Below are positions 1 through 6,896 of a stretch of 10,979 bases of DNA, piece by piece. The notes under the pieces were generated by a model that saw only the letters and a list, made by a program, of their open reading frames with translations, did no database searches and was not told the DNA's origin. Source of the DNA: Candidatus Woesearchaeota archaeon (GTDB lineage: Archaea; Nanobdellota; Nanobdellia; Woesearchaeales; JACQNA01). A program made the position numbers and the translations under genes. Where the stretch lies: contig JACQNA010000014.1 in NCBI GenBank assembly GCA_016203335.1, positions 1 through 10,979 of the forward strand, given 5' to 3'. How positions within the stretch are numbered: position 1 is the stretch's first letter; every line of letters begins with the position of its first letter.

Positions 1-390
1 GGGTATAGGGTTTTTCATTTTGGTATGGAGAACACTGTTCCAGGTTTTGGACATAGATACCTACCAAGAAAGGGAGAAGTTGCTAATGAAGTACGAAAAA
101 TGCCCGACTTTATTGTTGTAAAGGATTCTCAAATAGCGTATGTTGAGGTGAAATATCGAACAAGCGGAGAATTCGACATAACTAAATATTATGAAGAGAA
201 AGGTGGGTATCCATATAACAATGCTTACATCATCCTTATAACACCAAGAGCCATATTAATTCAAAAAGCGTCTCTTTTAAAAAAAGGGGAACGATTCATC
301 TACTTAAACAATTGTAAAGATTTTGAGACCGATAAAGAGATTATTATACAATACGTAGGATTCTGTAAGAAATTTTTTGGGAATTGTTAG
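1..390 (+). CDS. PD-(D/E)XK nuclease-like protein, 5' end cut by window
   Basis: The frame is open to base 1 (reading GYRVFHFG before the first Met at base 25), so the N-terminus is probably outside the window and the Met at 25 is unlikely to be the true start. Numbering from that Met, P27-D28 is followed 12 residues later by E41-V42-K43. The stretch IAYVEVKYR is a hydrophobic strand carrying the ExK motif, so this is the classic PD-(D/E)XK metal-binding layout of restriction-like nucleases and Holliday-junction resolvases. The next predicted strand, NAYIILITP, fits the core fold. I cannot assign a subfamily or a target. Hand-counted GC over bases 1-360 is 125/360 (35%), far below the genes to the right, which hints at recent acquisition or an island edge. 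It ends with TAG at 388-390 and faces the DUF2283 gene convergently across 52 nt. Confidence 0.6.
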   Translation, partial: GYRVFHFGMENTVPGFGHRYLPRKGEVANEVRKMPDFIVVKDSQIAYVEVKYRTSGEFDITKYYEEKGGYPYNNAYIILITPRAILIQKASLLKKGERFIYLNNCKDFETDKEIIIQYVGFCKKFFGNC

Positions 391-442
391 AGTTGGTTTG
401 TCTGCTTAACACGGATTTATGATTAGATATAACATATCCTTT

Positions 443-652
443 TTACCCGACCGGCACAATATTCTCAACCCGGAAATCCTTGAGGAAATGGGGGTTTCGC
501 TCTTTCACAAAGAGAACTTCAACTCCAATAACCTGGCCTTTCTTATTAAAATCAACAATCGTATTCTCATCTATCTCCTTGGTATGATCAACCTTCTCCT
601 GCCGAAATTTGATGTACATGGCGTCTGCTTCGGGATCGTAGCGGATTCTCAT
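443..652 (-). CDS. DUF2283 family small protein
   Basis: This is a 69-residue protein starting MRIRYDPEADAMYIKF, the hallmark opening of DUF2283 (YDxExDxxYI). The acidic DENTIVDFNKKGQVIGVEVL segment, a short beta-rich repeat, follows. Family function is unknown. Members are often encoded beside a DUF4258 protein, as here, and toxin-antitoxin-like behaviour has been suspected for such pairs. That last point comes from my recollection of the families, not from this sequence. Its ATG (650-652) overlaps the TGA (649-651) of the upstream DUF4258 gene by the typical ATGA arrangement, which implies translational coupling. No separate promoter or strong terminator is visible. A weak inverted repeat at 427-440 follows the stop but lacks a T-tract. 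Confidence 0.75.
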   Translation of the reverse strand: MRIRYDPEADAMYIKFRQEKVDHTKEIDENTIVDFNKKGQVIGVEVLFVKERNPHFLKDFRVENIVPVG

Positions 653-861
653 GATATGAAGTATACAGTGATGACCTTTATATAATTTTCCTTCACATAA
701 ACCACTTTCAATGCATTTCCGTTGAGCTTCTTGGTAGCGAAGAATTTATGTCCTGTCCGCTTCGTCTCATCAGGCGAGGTTATTGTTTCTTCAACCCAGA
801 TGGGGTGAATACGCCTTTCTTCAATCTGTTCTCGTGCATGTTGAGTATAACGAATATCCAT
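649..861 (-). CDS. DUF4258 family small protein
   Basis: With the ATG at 861 this is a 70-residue protein. It opens MDIRYTQHAREQIEERRI, the conserved HA-x-x-x-x-x-x-R start of DUF4258, followed by VEETI, a KFFATKKL strand and a C-terminal KVVYVKENYIKVITVYF beta hairpin. The family has a RelE/BrnT-like look, but a toxin activity is not demonstrated by the sequence. An alternative GTG at 877-879 would add six hydrophobic residues (MNIFLF) and overlap the nrdJ TGA as GTGA, a good coupling signal with GGTGA upstream. The ATG is preferred because it matches where family members begin. It sits between nrdJ and the DUF2283 gene on the same strand with overlaps or near-overlaps, so the three are probably co-transcribed. 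Confidence 0.7.
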   Translation of the reverse strand: MDIRYTQHAREQIEERRIHPIWVEETITSPDETKRTGHKFFATKKLNGNALKVVYVKENYIKVITVYFIS

Positions 862-875
862 GAATAAGAAAATAT

Positions 876-3467
876 TCACTCCCCGCAGCTCTTCACCAAT
901 TGCCCATTCTCAAACTTGATGGTGCATATCTTGGGGGATTCTGCATTCTCTTCCTCCTGCGCAGCCGCAGGAACCGCTTTCTCCAGGGGCTCAATGATCA
1001 CATCGGGAAGATTCATCTTCATCGCATGATATACCGTAGTCAGCTTTCCGTCCGGCAGCGCAAACACATCGCTCCCCAGCAGCACCTGCTCCCTCTCCTG
1101 CACAAACACCCGGAACTCCTTCTGCTTCAGCTCCTGGAATTCGCTCTGCTCCTGGGCAACGCTCAATATCGGATACCTGCTCCCATCCCGGTAGATAGTG
1201 ATTCCCTTCAGCCCTTTTTTCCATGCCTGTAAATATATATGAGATATGGTCTCCGGATCAATGCTCTCCGGCAGATTGACGGTTGAGCTGATGCTGTGGT
1301 CAATGTACTTCTGCGCAATCCCCTGGATCTCCACCCGTTTCTCCGGGGAAAGGAAGTGTGCTGTCCTGAAGAAATGGGAGGGCAGCACCTGCTGGAGCTC
1401 TTCAGCCTGCTGCACCTGCTCCTGCATGCCTTTCAGGTCAATATACGCCTGCACCGTGGGATGGAATATCTTGAAGAGCTTGTTGCCAAAGGATTCCGAG
1501 CGCCTGGTATAGTACAGCGCAAAGATCGGCTCAATCCCGCCGGAAACGCCCACATAATGCTTGCTCTCATGGGCAAACCCCAGGACAACATTGGAGATGG
1601 TCCCGGTAGGGGCTATGGAAAGCAGCGCGACATTCCTAAGCCCCTGCTTCAGGACAGCCTGCTGCACCTCAGGATCAAGCACGGAAAAGAATGGGTTTTT
1701 GGCATATGCTACTGCATCCCATATCGGAATATGCCCCTTCTCAGCAGCCAGGTTGCTGGAAGAGAGGTAAATGGCATTGGCAATAAATTGCATCACCCGC
1801 TCCAGCAACGCGATCCCTTCATCAGAGTCATAGCCCATGCCAAGCTGGTTGAACATGTCTGCAATCCCCATAACCCCAATCCCTAATCTCCTGGTTTCCG
1901 CAGCAGCACGCCTTTGCTTCTCCAGCGGATTAAGCGCCTCATTCCAGGAAATGACATTGTCTAAGAAGCGGACAATGTCCATGCTCACTTGCCTGAGGTG
2001 ATTCCAGTCAATCGTGGCATGCGCAGTATACCCATCAACCACAAACCGCGACAGGTTGATGCTTCCCAAGTTGCATGCTCCTCCATCCTCCAGGGGGACC
2101 TCGCCGCAGGGATTGGTAGAAGAGATGTTCTTCCCCAGATAATTGGAGGGAGAATACTTCTTCATCGTGCTCCAGAAAATCAGCCCAGGCTCTGCGGTCT
2201 GGTAGTTGCTCGTCACAAATGCATTCCAGACATCCCGCGCCTTCACCAGCCGCTTGATCGAAGAGGTAGTTTCAGAGCCAAAGTAGAGGAGGAAATCACC
2301 TGCCCTGCGGATGGCAATATCTCCAATTACATAATCGCCAAAGAGATCCCGCTGCTGGGTATCATCAATATCAGAGGAAGTAAGCGCAAGATTAAAGCGC
2401 TGGTTCACCTCAGCAATGCTTGGGAATGCTCCCAGGAGCGTGTACTGGGAGATGTCCTTTGCAGGGATGCCAGAAGAATAATGCAGCGTATCATTCTGCG
2501 GAGCCTCCCGGACAATTTCTTTCTGGCTGCGCTGGTATGCCAAAAAGGTTTCGCTGCCATAGGTTGTCTCCTCATCAACTGCCTGCATGAACTCATCAGA
2601 GACCTTGAGCGAGATATTGGCGAACCGCACCTGGGTATTCTCCCTAACCTGCTTCTCAATGTCGCGCAGATGGTGCTCATCAAACTTGCCGCTCCACTTG
2701 CACTGCTCCACAATCTGCCTGGTCACCCAGTTTGGCGTCCGCTTCACATTGATGAAATGGAGCACGTCAGGGTGCTTCACATCAATGGTCAGCATCAGCG
2801 CTCCCCTTCTGCCTGCCTGGCCGATCAAGCCAGTAGTCAATGAGTAGATTTCCATGAATGATACTGATCCGGTGGAGACATACGCAGCGTTATGCACCAC
2901 AGAGTCGCGGGGGCGCAGTGGCGAGATGTCCACCCCAATCCCGCCGCCATAGGAGTATGTCCGTGCGCATTCATACGCGGTGTGGTATATAGATTCAATG
3001 TTATCTGCAGGGATGACCGAGACAAAGCAGTTCGCCAGCGTCTTCAGCCGGTAAAGGTCGCCTGCTCCGGCAATCACCCTGCCGCCTGGCAGGAAATAAC
3101 CGTTATACAGGAGGCTGTAGAACCGCAATGCCCATTCCCGCTGCAGCTCCGGCTTCTCCATTGCTGCAATAAACGCAGCCAGCCGCGCAAACACATCCTC
3201 AGGACGGTGCTCGATATGGCTCCCGCTTAAATCCTTTAAGTAGTACTTGTTCCGGTAGATATTGTCCGCAAGCTCGTTTCCCCCAAGATACGCATTTGAG
3301 GGGTGGAAGCCAGCCTGCTCAGCCTGCTGCATATCTTTGAGCATGAACAGCAGCTCATGGTAGGCGTGGATTCGGGAAGAGCTGACCAGGGGAAGCAGCT
3401 TGCTCCGGTGCAGGAACATCTGGGAGAATTCTGGGTAGGTATGTTCTGCGTGTGGATGTTCCAGCAT
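876..3467 (-). CDS. nrdJ: Adenosylcobalamin-dependent (class II) ribonucleotide reductase
   Basis: This enzyme reduces ribonucleotides to deoxyribonucleotides by cobalamin-generated thiyl radical chemistry, supplying dNTPs without oxygen dependence. It has 863 residues. The N-terminal NKYYLKDLSGSHIE and LPGGRVIAGAG blocks are typical of the family. The first redox Cys is C147 (NCFVSVI). The thiyl-radical Cys is C454 in NPCGE, with its partner C465 in ACNLGSINL, the same 11-residue spacing I recall for Thermotoga NrdJ. Next come the APTGTIS and GGIEP loops, and a C-terminal shuttle pair C848/C861 ending KSCGE. No intein is present. The start is ATG 3467, which has GAGAGG seven nt upstream. The longer frame from GTG 3542 would begin almost on the TATA box at 3549-3560 and adds 25 unrelated residues. 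A class I alpha subunit is unlikely, since no nrdB lies nearby and the motifs are class II-like. Confidence 0.93.
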   Translation of the reverse strand: MLEHPHAEHTYPEFSQMFLHRSKLLPLVSSSRIHAYHELLFMLKDMQQAEQAGFHPSNAYLGGNELADNIYRNKYYLKDLSGSHIEHRPEDVFARLAAFIAAMEKPELQREWALRFYSLLYNGYFLPGGRVIAGAGDLYRLKTLANCFVSVIPADNIESIYHTAYECARTYSYGGGIGVDISPLRPRDSVVHNAAYVSTGSVSFMEIYSLTTGLIGQAGRRGALMLTIDVKHPDVLHFINVKRTPNWVTRQIVEQCKWSGKFDEHHLRDIEKQVRENTQVRFANISLKVSDEFMQAVDEETTYGSETFLAYQRSQKEIVREAPQNDTLHYSSGIPAKDISQYTLLGAFPSIAEVNQRFNLALTSSDIDDTQQRDLFGDYVIGDIAIRRAGDFLLYFGSETTSSIKRLVKARDVWNAFVTSNYQTAEPGLIFWSTMKKYSPSNYLGKNISSTNPCGEVPLEDGGACNLGSINLSRFVVDGYTAHATIDWNHLRQVSMDIVRFLDNVISWNEALNPLEKQRRAAAETRRLGIGVMGIADMFNQLGMGYDSDEGIALLERVMQFIANAIYLSSSNLAAEKGHIPIWDAVAYAKNPFFSVLDPEVQQAVLKQGLRNVALLSIAPTGTISNVVLGFAHESKHYVGVSGGIEPIFALYYTRRSESFGNKLFKIFHPTVQAYIDLKGMQEQVQQAEELQQVLPSHFFRTAHFLSPEKRVEIQGIAQKYIDHSISSTVNLPESIDPETISHIYLQAWKKGLKGITIYRDGSRYPILSVAQEQSEFQELKQKEFRVFVQEREQVLLGSDVFALPDGKLTTVYHAMKMNLPDVIIEPLEKAVPAAAQEEENAESPKICTIKFENGQLVKSCGE

Positions 3468-3474
3468 CAAACAG

Positions 3475-3480
3475 CCTCTC
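3475..3480 (-). promoter_or_regulatory. nrdJ Shine-Dalgarno site
   Basis: GAGAGG on the minus strand lies seven nt before ATG 3467. It decides the nrdJ start in favour of the inner Met over GTG 3542. Confidence 0.6.
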
Positions 3481-3492
3481 TTTGTATGATAT

Positions 3493-3522
3493 TGATAATA
3501 ATCTGATTGATAGCAATCTGAT
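3493..3522 (-). repeat. Two tandem 15-nt repeats in the nrdJ leader
   Basis: On the plus strand, TGATAATAATCTGAT (3493-3507) is followed directly by TGATAGCAATCTGAT (3508-3522). They match at 13 of 15 positions, and a further partial AATCTG lies at 3524-3529. The repeats lie between the nrdJ TATA box and its start codon, around or just after the expected transcription start. They could be an operator for a dimeric or cooperative repressor, or a simple local duplication. No known regulator motif is recognised. Confidence 0.5.
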
Positions 3523-3548
3523 GAATCTGCTTTCCACCCCACCCAGTC

Positions 3549-3560
3549 CTATTTATAGTT
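3549..3560 (-). promoter_or_regulatory. nrdJ TATA box
   Basis: The minus strand reads ACTATAAATAGG, a near-consensus archaeal TATA box. Transcription would start near 3525-3530, leaving a leader of roughly 60 nt that holds the tandem repeats and the Shine-Dalgarno site. A second TATA-like stretch (CTATTTATATC, 3611-3621) lies further upstream and could give a longer leader. It also reads as TATAAATAG on the plus strand. Confidence 0.6.
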
Positions 3561-3637
3561 ATGGTTGGTGGAAAATATAGGCAGCTACGCCAGGTTCTGA
3601 AACGGGCGGAGATATAAATAGTTTGCCTTACCCTCAC

Positions 3638-6151
3638 TCAGTGGTGGAGCTTCTGCTCCAGCGCATGCACTGCAATTGTCGTTTTTATCACTGCATCAGG
3701 GCTCAGGGAAATGCTGTCAATCCCGCAGTGCACCAGAAACAGGGCAAAATCAGGGTATGTCGAGGGAGCATCGCCGCATATCCCGATCTTCCGGTGGTTT
3801 TTCTTCGCCTTGTGGATCACCAGCGCGACCATCTTTCGGACTGCCGCATTCCGCTCGTCAAAGAGATTGCTCACAATGGCGCTGTCCCTGTCCAGCCCCA
3901 GCGTCAGCTGCGTCAGGTCATTGCTGCCGATGGAAAACCCGTCAAAGAGCTTGCTGAATTCGTCAGCAAGCACCACATTGGAGGGAATTTCACACATCAT
4001 ATAGACCTCAAGCCTGTTTTTGCCGCGTTCCAGCCCGTTTTTCTTCATCTCTGCCAGCACATGCCTGCCCTCCTCAACAGTCCGGCAGAACGGGATCATG
4101 ACAACGACATTTTTCAGCCCCATCATCTCCCGCACCTTCTTGATGGCCTTGCACTCCAGGGCAAACGCCTGCTGAAATCCAGGGGAATAATACCGGGATG
4201 CTCCCCGCCATCCGATCATGGGATTTTCTTCATTCGGCTCGTAAAGCGTTCCGCCGATCAGGTTTGCATATTCATTCGTCTTGAAATCAGAGAATCGGAC
4301 AATAACTGGGTTCGGCCAGAACGCAGCAGCAATCATCGCGATGCCGGATGCAAGCCGCTCAATGTAGAACTGCACCTTGTCCGGGTATCCCCTGGTCAAT
4401 TCATCAATCTTCTCCTTCAGCGCAGGGTCAGTAATCTTGGAATAGTTGAGCAGTGCATTCGGATGGATCTTGATGTATTCGTTGATGATGAACTCCTCGC
4501 GTGCCAGCCCCACTCCATCATTCGGGATAAATGAGTGTTCAAATGCCTGCTCCGGATTGGCGATGTTCATCATGATCTTTGTTTTCGGCCGCTTGAGGTT
4601 TCTGATGTCGGTCTTCCGGACTGCAAAGGGAAGGATTCCCCGGTACACATACCCTTCCTCGCCCTCCGCGCAACTGACTGTAATTCCCTCGCCATGCTTG
4701 ATTTTTCTGGTGCCGTCAGTCGTGCCTACCACGCAGGGAAGCCCCAGCTCCCTGCTCACAATGGCAGCATGGGATGTCCTCCCTCCCCTGTTGGTGACAA
4801 TAGCTGCAGCAATCTTCATGATCGGCTCCCAGTCCGGATCAGTCATGTCAGTCACCAGCACCTCGCCAGCATGGAACCGCGAGATATCCTTCACCTCCTT
4901 GATGACATTTGCCTTGCCTGCCCCAATCTTGCTGCCCACGCTCTTTCCAGTAGCAATAATCTCTCCCTTCCTGCCCAGCTGGTATTCCTCAAGCACGCTC
5001 AGCTGCTTCCGGCTCATCACGGTCTCCGGCCTTGCCTGCACAATGAACAGCTGGTTTGTTCTGCCGTCTTTTGCCCATTCCATGTCCATCGGCTTCCCAT
5101 AGTGCTGCTCAATGAGTGCTGCCCATCGCGCCAGCAGCAGGATCTCGTCATCAGCGAGCACAAATCTCTCCCTGTCCTCCTGGGCGACAACCACATTCTT
5201 CGTCGGATGCTTGCTCTCATCAGAATAAATCATCTTGATCTTCTTGTCCCCGATTTTCTTGCTGAGAATCGGCCGGTATTTCCGCAGCGTCGGCTTGAAC
5301 ACATAGTACTCATCAGGATTTACCGCCCCCTGCACAATATTCTCCCCCAATCCGTAGATCGCAGTGATGAACACCGCATGCTTGAAGCCAGTCTCGGTAT
5401 CAATGCTGAACATCACCCCTGAGCTTGCCAGGTCAGCGCGCACCATCTTCTGCACGCCGATGGAAAGGGAAACCTGAAAATGGTCAAAGCCCTTGTCTTC
5501 CCGGTACGAGATAGCACGGTTGGTAAACAGCGAGGCAAAGCACTTTTTGCAGCTGTCGATCAGCTCATGCTCGCCAACCACATTGAGATAGGTCTCCTGC
5601 TGCCCGGCGAATGATGCATCCGGCAAGTCCTCTGCTGTCGCGCTGCTCCGGACAGCGACGTCAAGAACCGCCGGGCTAAAGCCCGGGGCGTGTTCTTGAG
5701 CGTACTCGGAAATCGCCCTCTTGCTCCGGGCTGAAGCAGGGAGCGTGCGAGTGGCGATTTCCGATACGTCAACAGCAGCGTTGTGGTGCGGATGAGGGTA
5801 TTCCTTGCTGAGCTTCTGGTAGGCAGCAACAATCTCCCTGCGCAGGTCATCAGGGAATTCCGCAGCCAGAATCATCTCGCGGACCTTTCTTCCTACTGAT
5901 GCAAGCTGCTCAACATCAGACTTTTTGAGCCCATGCAGCGCATCCTTCATCTTCTCACGGAGATTGCCCCTCTCCAGAAGGTATTGGTAGGCATGCGCGG
6001 TAATGGCAAATCCATTGGGAATCCGCACTCCCTTTTTGGTGAGCAGCCGGTACATCTCCCCTAGTGATGCATTTTTTCCTCCAACTACGGGAACATCCTT
6101 GATGCCCAGTTCGCTGAACCAGAGAATGAACTGCCGGTTTCGGTTGCTCAT
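3638..6151 (-). CDS. ppsA: Phosphoenolpyruvate synthase with a 36-residue in-frame insert
   Basis: PEP synthase converts pyruvate and ATP to PEP, AMP and phosphate, the entry to gluconeogenesis. It has 837 residues. The N-terminal ATP-binding (PPDK_N) domain includes GGKNASLGEM and VRSSATAEDLPDASFAGQQ. The swivelling phosphohistidine domain has catalytic H461 in GGRTSHAAI. The C-terminal TIM-barrel PEP-binding domain carries GWRGASRYY and C792 in GICGDAPS. About 36 residues (129-164) interrupt the N-terminal domain between two copies of a (V/L)DV motif. Removing them places the His at 425 and gives a length of 801, close to E. coli PpsA (H421, 792 aa). The DNA of the insert is a palindromic repeat element. 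The start is ATG 6151 (MSNRNRQFILWFSELG), with AAAGAGG four nt upstream. The longer open frame to 6511 is antisense to pcm and lies beyond the promoter. Confidence 0.95.
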   Translation of the reverse strand: MSNRNRQFILWFSELGIKDVPVVGGKNASLGEMYRLLTKKGVRIPNGFAITAHAYQYLLERGNLREKMKDALHGLKKSDVEQLASVGRKVREMILAAEFPDDLRREIVAAYQKLSKEYPHPHHNAAVDVSEIATRTLPASARSKRAISEYAQEHAPGFSPAVLDVAVRSSATAEDLPDASFAGQQETYLNVVGEHELIDSCKKCFASLFTNRAISYREDKGFDHFQVSLSIGVQKMVRADLASSGVMFSIDTETGFKHAVFITAIYGLGENIVQGAVNPDEYYVFKPTLRKYRPILSKKIGDKKIKMIYSDESKHPTKNVVVAQEDRERFVLADDEILLLARWAALIEQHYGKPMDMEWAKDGRTNQLFIVQARPETVMSRKQLSVLEEYQLGRKGEIIATGKSVGSKIGAGKANVIKEVKDISRFHAGEVLVTDMTDPDWEPIMKIAAAIVTNRGGRTSHAAIVSRELGLPCVVGTTDGTRKIKHGEGITVSCAEGEEGYVYRGILPFAVRKTDIRNLKRPKTKIMMNIANPEQAFEHSFIPNDGVGLAREEFIINEYIKIHPNALLNYSKITDPALKEKIDELTRGYPDKVQFYIERLASGIAMIAAAFWPNPVIVRFSDFKTNEYANLIGGTLYEPNEENPMIGWRGASRYYSPGFQQAFALECKAIKKVREMMGLKNVVVMIPFCRTVEEGRHVLAEMKKNGLERGKNRLEVYMMCEIPSNVVLADEFSKLFDGFSIGSNDLTQLTLGLDRDSAIVSNLFDERNAAVRKMVALVIHKAKKNHRKIGICGDAPSTYPDFALFLVHCGIDSISLSPDAVIKTTIAVHALEQKLHH
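5658..5772 (-). repeat. Palindromic element copy A, inserted in ppsA
   Basis: Plus-strand structure from left to right: hairpin 2 has arms TCAAGAAC (5661-5668) and GTTCTTGA (5692-5699) with an inner stem CCGGGCT (5671-5677) and AGCCCGG (5680-5686). The linker GAGCGTACTC follows (5698-5707). Hairpin 1 has arms TCGGAAATCGCC (5706-5717) and GGCGATTTCCGA (5753-5764), with an inner GCTCC/GGAGC pair. ACGTCAA occurs at both borders (5658-5664 and 5766-5772), 108 bp apart, like a target duplication. The arms are identical to those of the copy upstream of topA. The element is read through without a stop in ppsA. This structure is seen directly; mobility is inferred. Confidence 0.8.
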
Positions 6152-6185
6152 GCTGCCTCTTTTTGCAGAAAAACAGGAAAAGGGG

Positions 6186-6197
6186 ATATTTAAATAT
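6186..6197. promoter_or_regulatory. Shared palindromic TATA box for ppsA and pcm
   Basis: ATATTTAAATAT is a perfect 12-nt palindrome lying between the divergent starts. Toward pcm it ends 21 nt before ATG 6219, predicting a leaderless transcript. Toward ppsA it predicts a start near 6163 and a leader of about 12 nt that just holds AAAGAGG. A purine-rich AAAAGGGG precedes it on the pcm side, where a TFB-recognition element would be expected. Confidence 0.6.
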
Positions 6198-6218
6198 TTG
6201 GATATGGCAAGGGCTTGA

Positions 6219-6896
6219 ATGGAGCAGATGGAGCAGGAAAGGCAGCGCCTGCTGGAGTCCTGGGTGTCCAGGGGGAATATCACCGACCAGAGGGTTATCG
6301 CAGCATTTAAGCAGGTCAACCGGGAGGATTTTGTCCCAAAACAGCTGAGGAAGGAGGCGTACCTGGACAAGCCGCTGCCGATCGGCTTCGGCCAGACCAT
6401 CTCCCAGCCAACCACCATTGCCATCATGATGCAGGCATTAGAGCTGAAGCCCACGGATAAGGTATTAGAGATTGGCACTGGCTCCGGGTACCAGGCTGCA
6501 CTGCTGGGCAAGATAGTGAAAAAGGCCTACACGACAGAAAGGATCAGGCAGCTCGCAAGACAGGCAAAGCAGAACCTCAGGAAGGCTTGCATGACAAATA
6601 TTGTAGTCCTGCTCGGAGATGGTACGCTCGGCTATCAGCAGGCAGCGCCGTATAATAAAATCCTGATTACCGCAGCAACGCCAAAAATGCCGCCGCCGCT
6701 CATTGGGCAGCTTGCAGAAGGTGGCATTATTGTTGCTCCAGTCGGTCCGGAAGAAAGCCAATGCATGGTAAAAGGAGTGAAACAAGGCAATAAGCTGAAA
6801 ACAGCGCAGCTGGGCATATTCATGTTTGTTCCGCTCCAGGGAAGATACGGCTATAATGCCGAAAAAGAAGAAAGAAAAAAGAAAAAAAATGATTAA
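6219..6896 (+). CDS. pcm: Protein-L-isoaspartate O-methyltransferase
   Basis: It methylates L-isoaspartyl residues in aged cytosolic proteins using S-adenosylmethionine, starting their repair. It has 225 residues, normal for the family. Visible motifs are GFGQTISQP (S62 is the conserved active-site Ser), SAM-binding motif I VLEIGTGSGY (82-91), GDGTLGY, APYNKILITAATPKMPPPL, and GGIIVAPVG. The C-terminus is an unusual lysine-rich tail (EEKRKKKK-like) encoded by an A-rich run, probably a lineage feature. ATG 6219 is placed by the TATA box 21 nt upstream. A second in-frame ATG at 6228 is possible but would remove only MEQ. It is divergent from ppsA with a shared promoter. Its TAA (6894-6896) overlaps the stop of the convergent membrane-protein gene. 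Confidence 0.93.
   Translation: MEQMEQERQRLLESWVSRGNITDQRVIAAFKQVNREDFVPKQLRKEAYLDKPLPIGFGQTISQPTTIAIMMQALELKPTDKVLEIGTGSGYQAALLGKIVKKAYTTERIRQLARQAKQNLRKACMTNIVVLLGDGTLGYQQAAPYNKILITAATPKMPPPLIGQLAEGGIIVAPVGPEESQCMVKGVKQGNKLKTAQLGIFMFVPLQGRYGYNAEKEERKKKKND

Noticed and set aside
427..440. Terminator hairpin after the DUF2283 gene
   Set aside because: GATAT/ATATC is only five AT-rich pairs with no following T-run on the minus strand.
419..685. 88-codon plus-strand frame over the DUF2283 gene
   Set aside because: The minus strand carries a clear DUF2283 protein. The plus frame has no recognisable features.
1989..2843. 284-codon plus-strand frame inside nrdJ
   Set aside because: It is antisense to catalytic NrdJ sequence, with no family resemblance and no promoter.
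876..3467. Intein in the ribonucleotide reductase
   Set aside because: Such enzymes often host inteins, but the length (863 aa) and continuous motifs leave no room for one.
3468..3637. Cobalamin riboswitch upstream of nrdJ
   Set aside because: The leader is only about 60 nt from the likely start, and no B12-box-like sequence is seen. The 170-bp spacer is explained by TATA boxes and the short repeats.
3623..5422. Two long plus-strand frames antisense to ppsA
   Set aside because: They are shadows of ppsA. Composition is odd (His, Pro and Cys rich) and no motif is seen.
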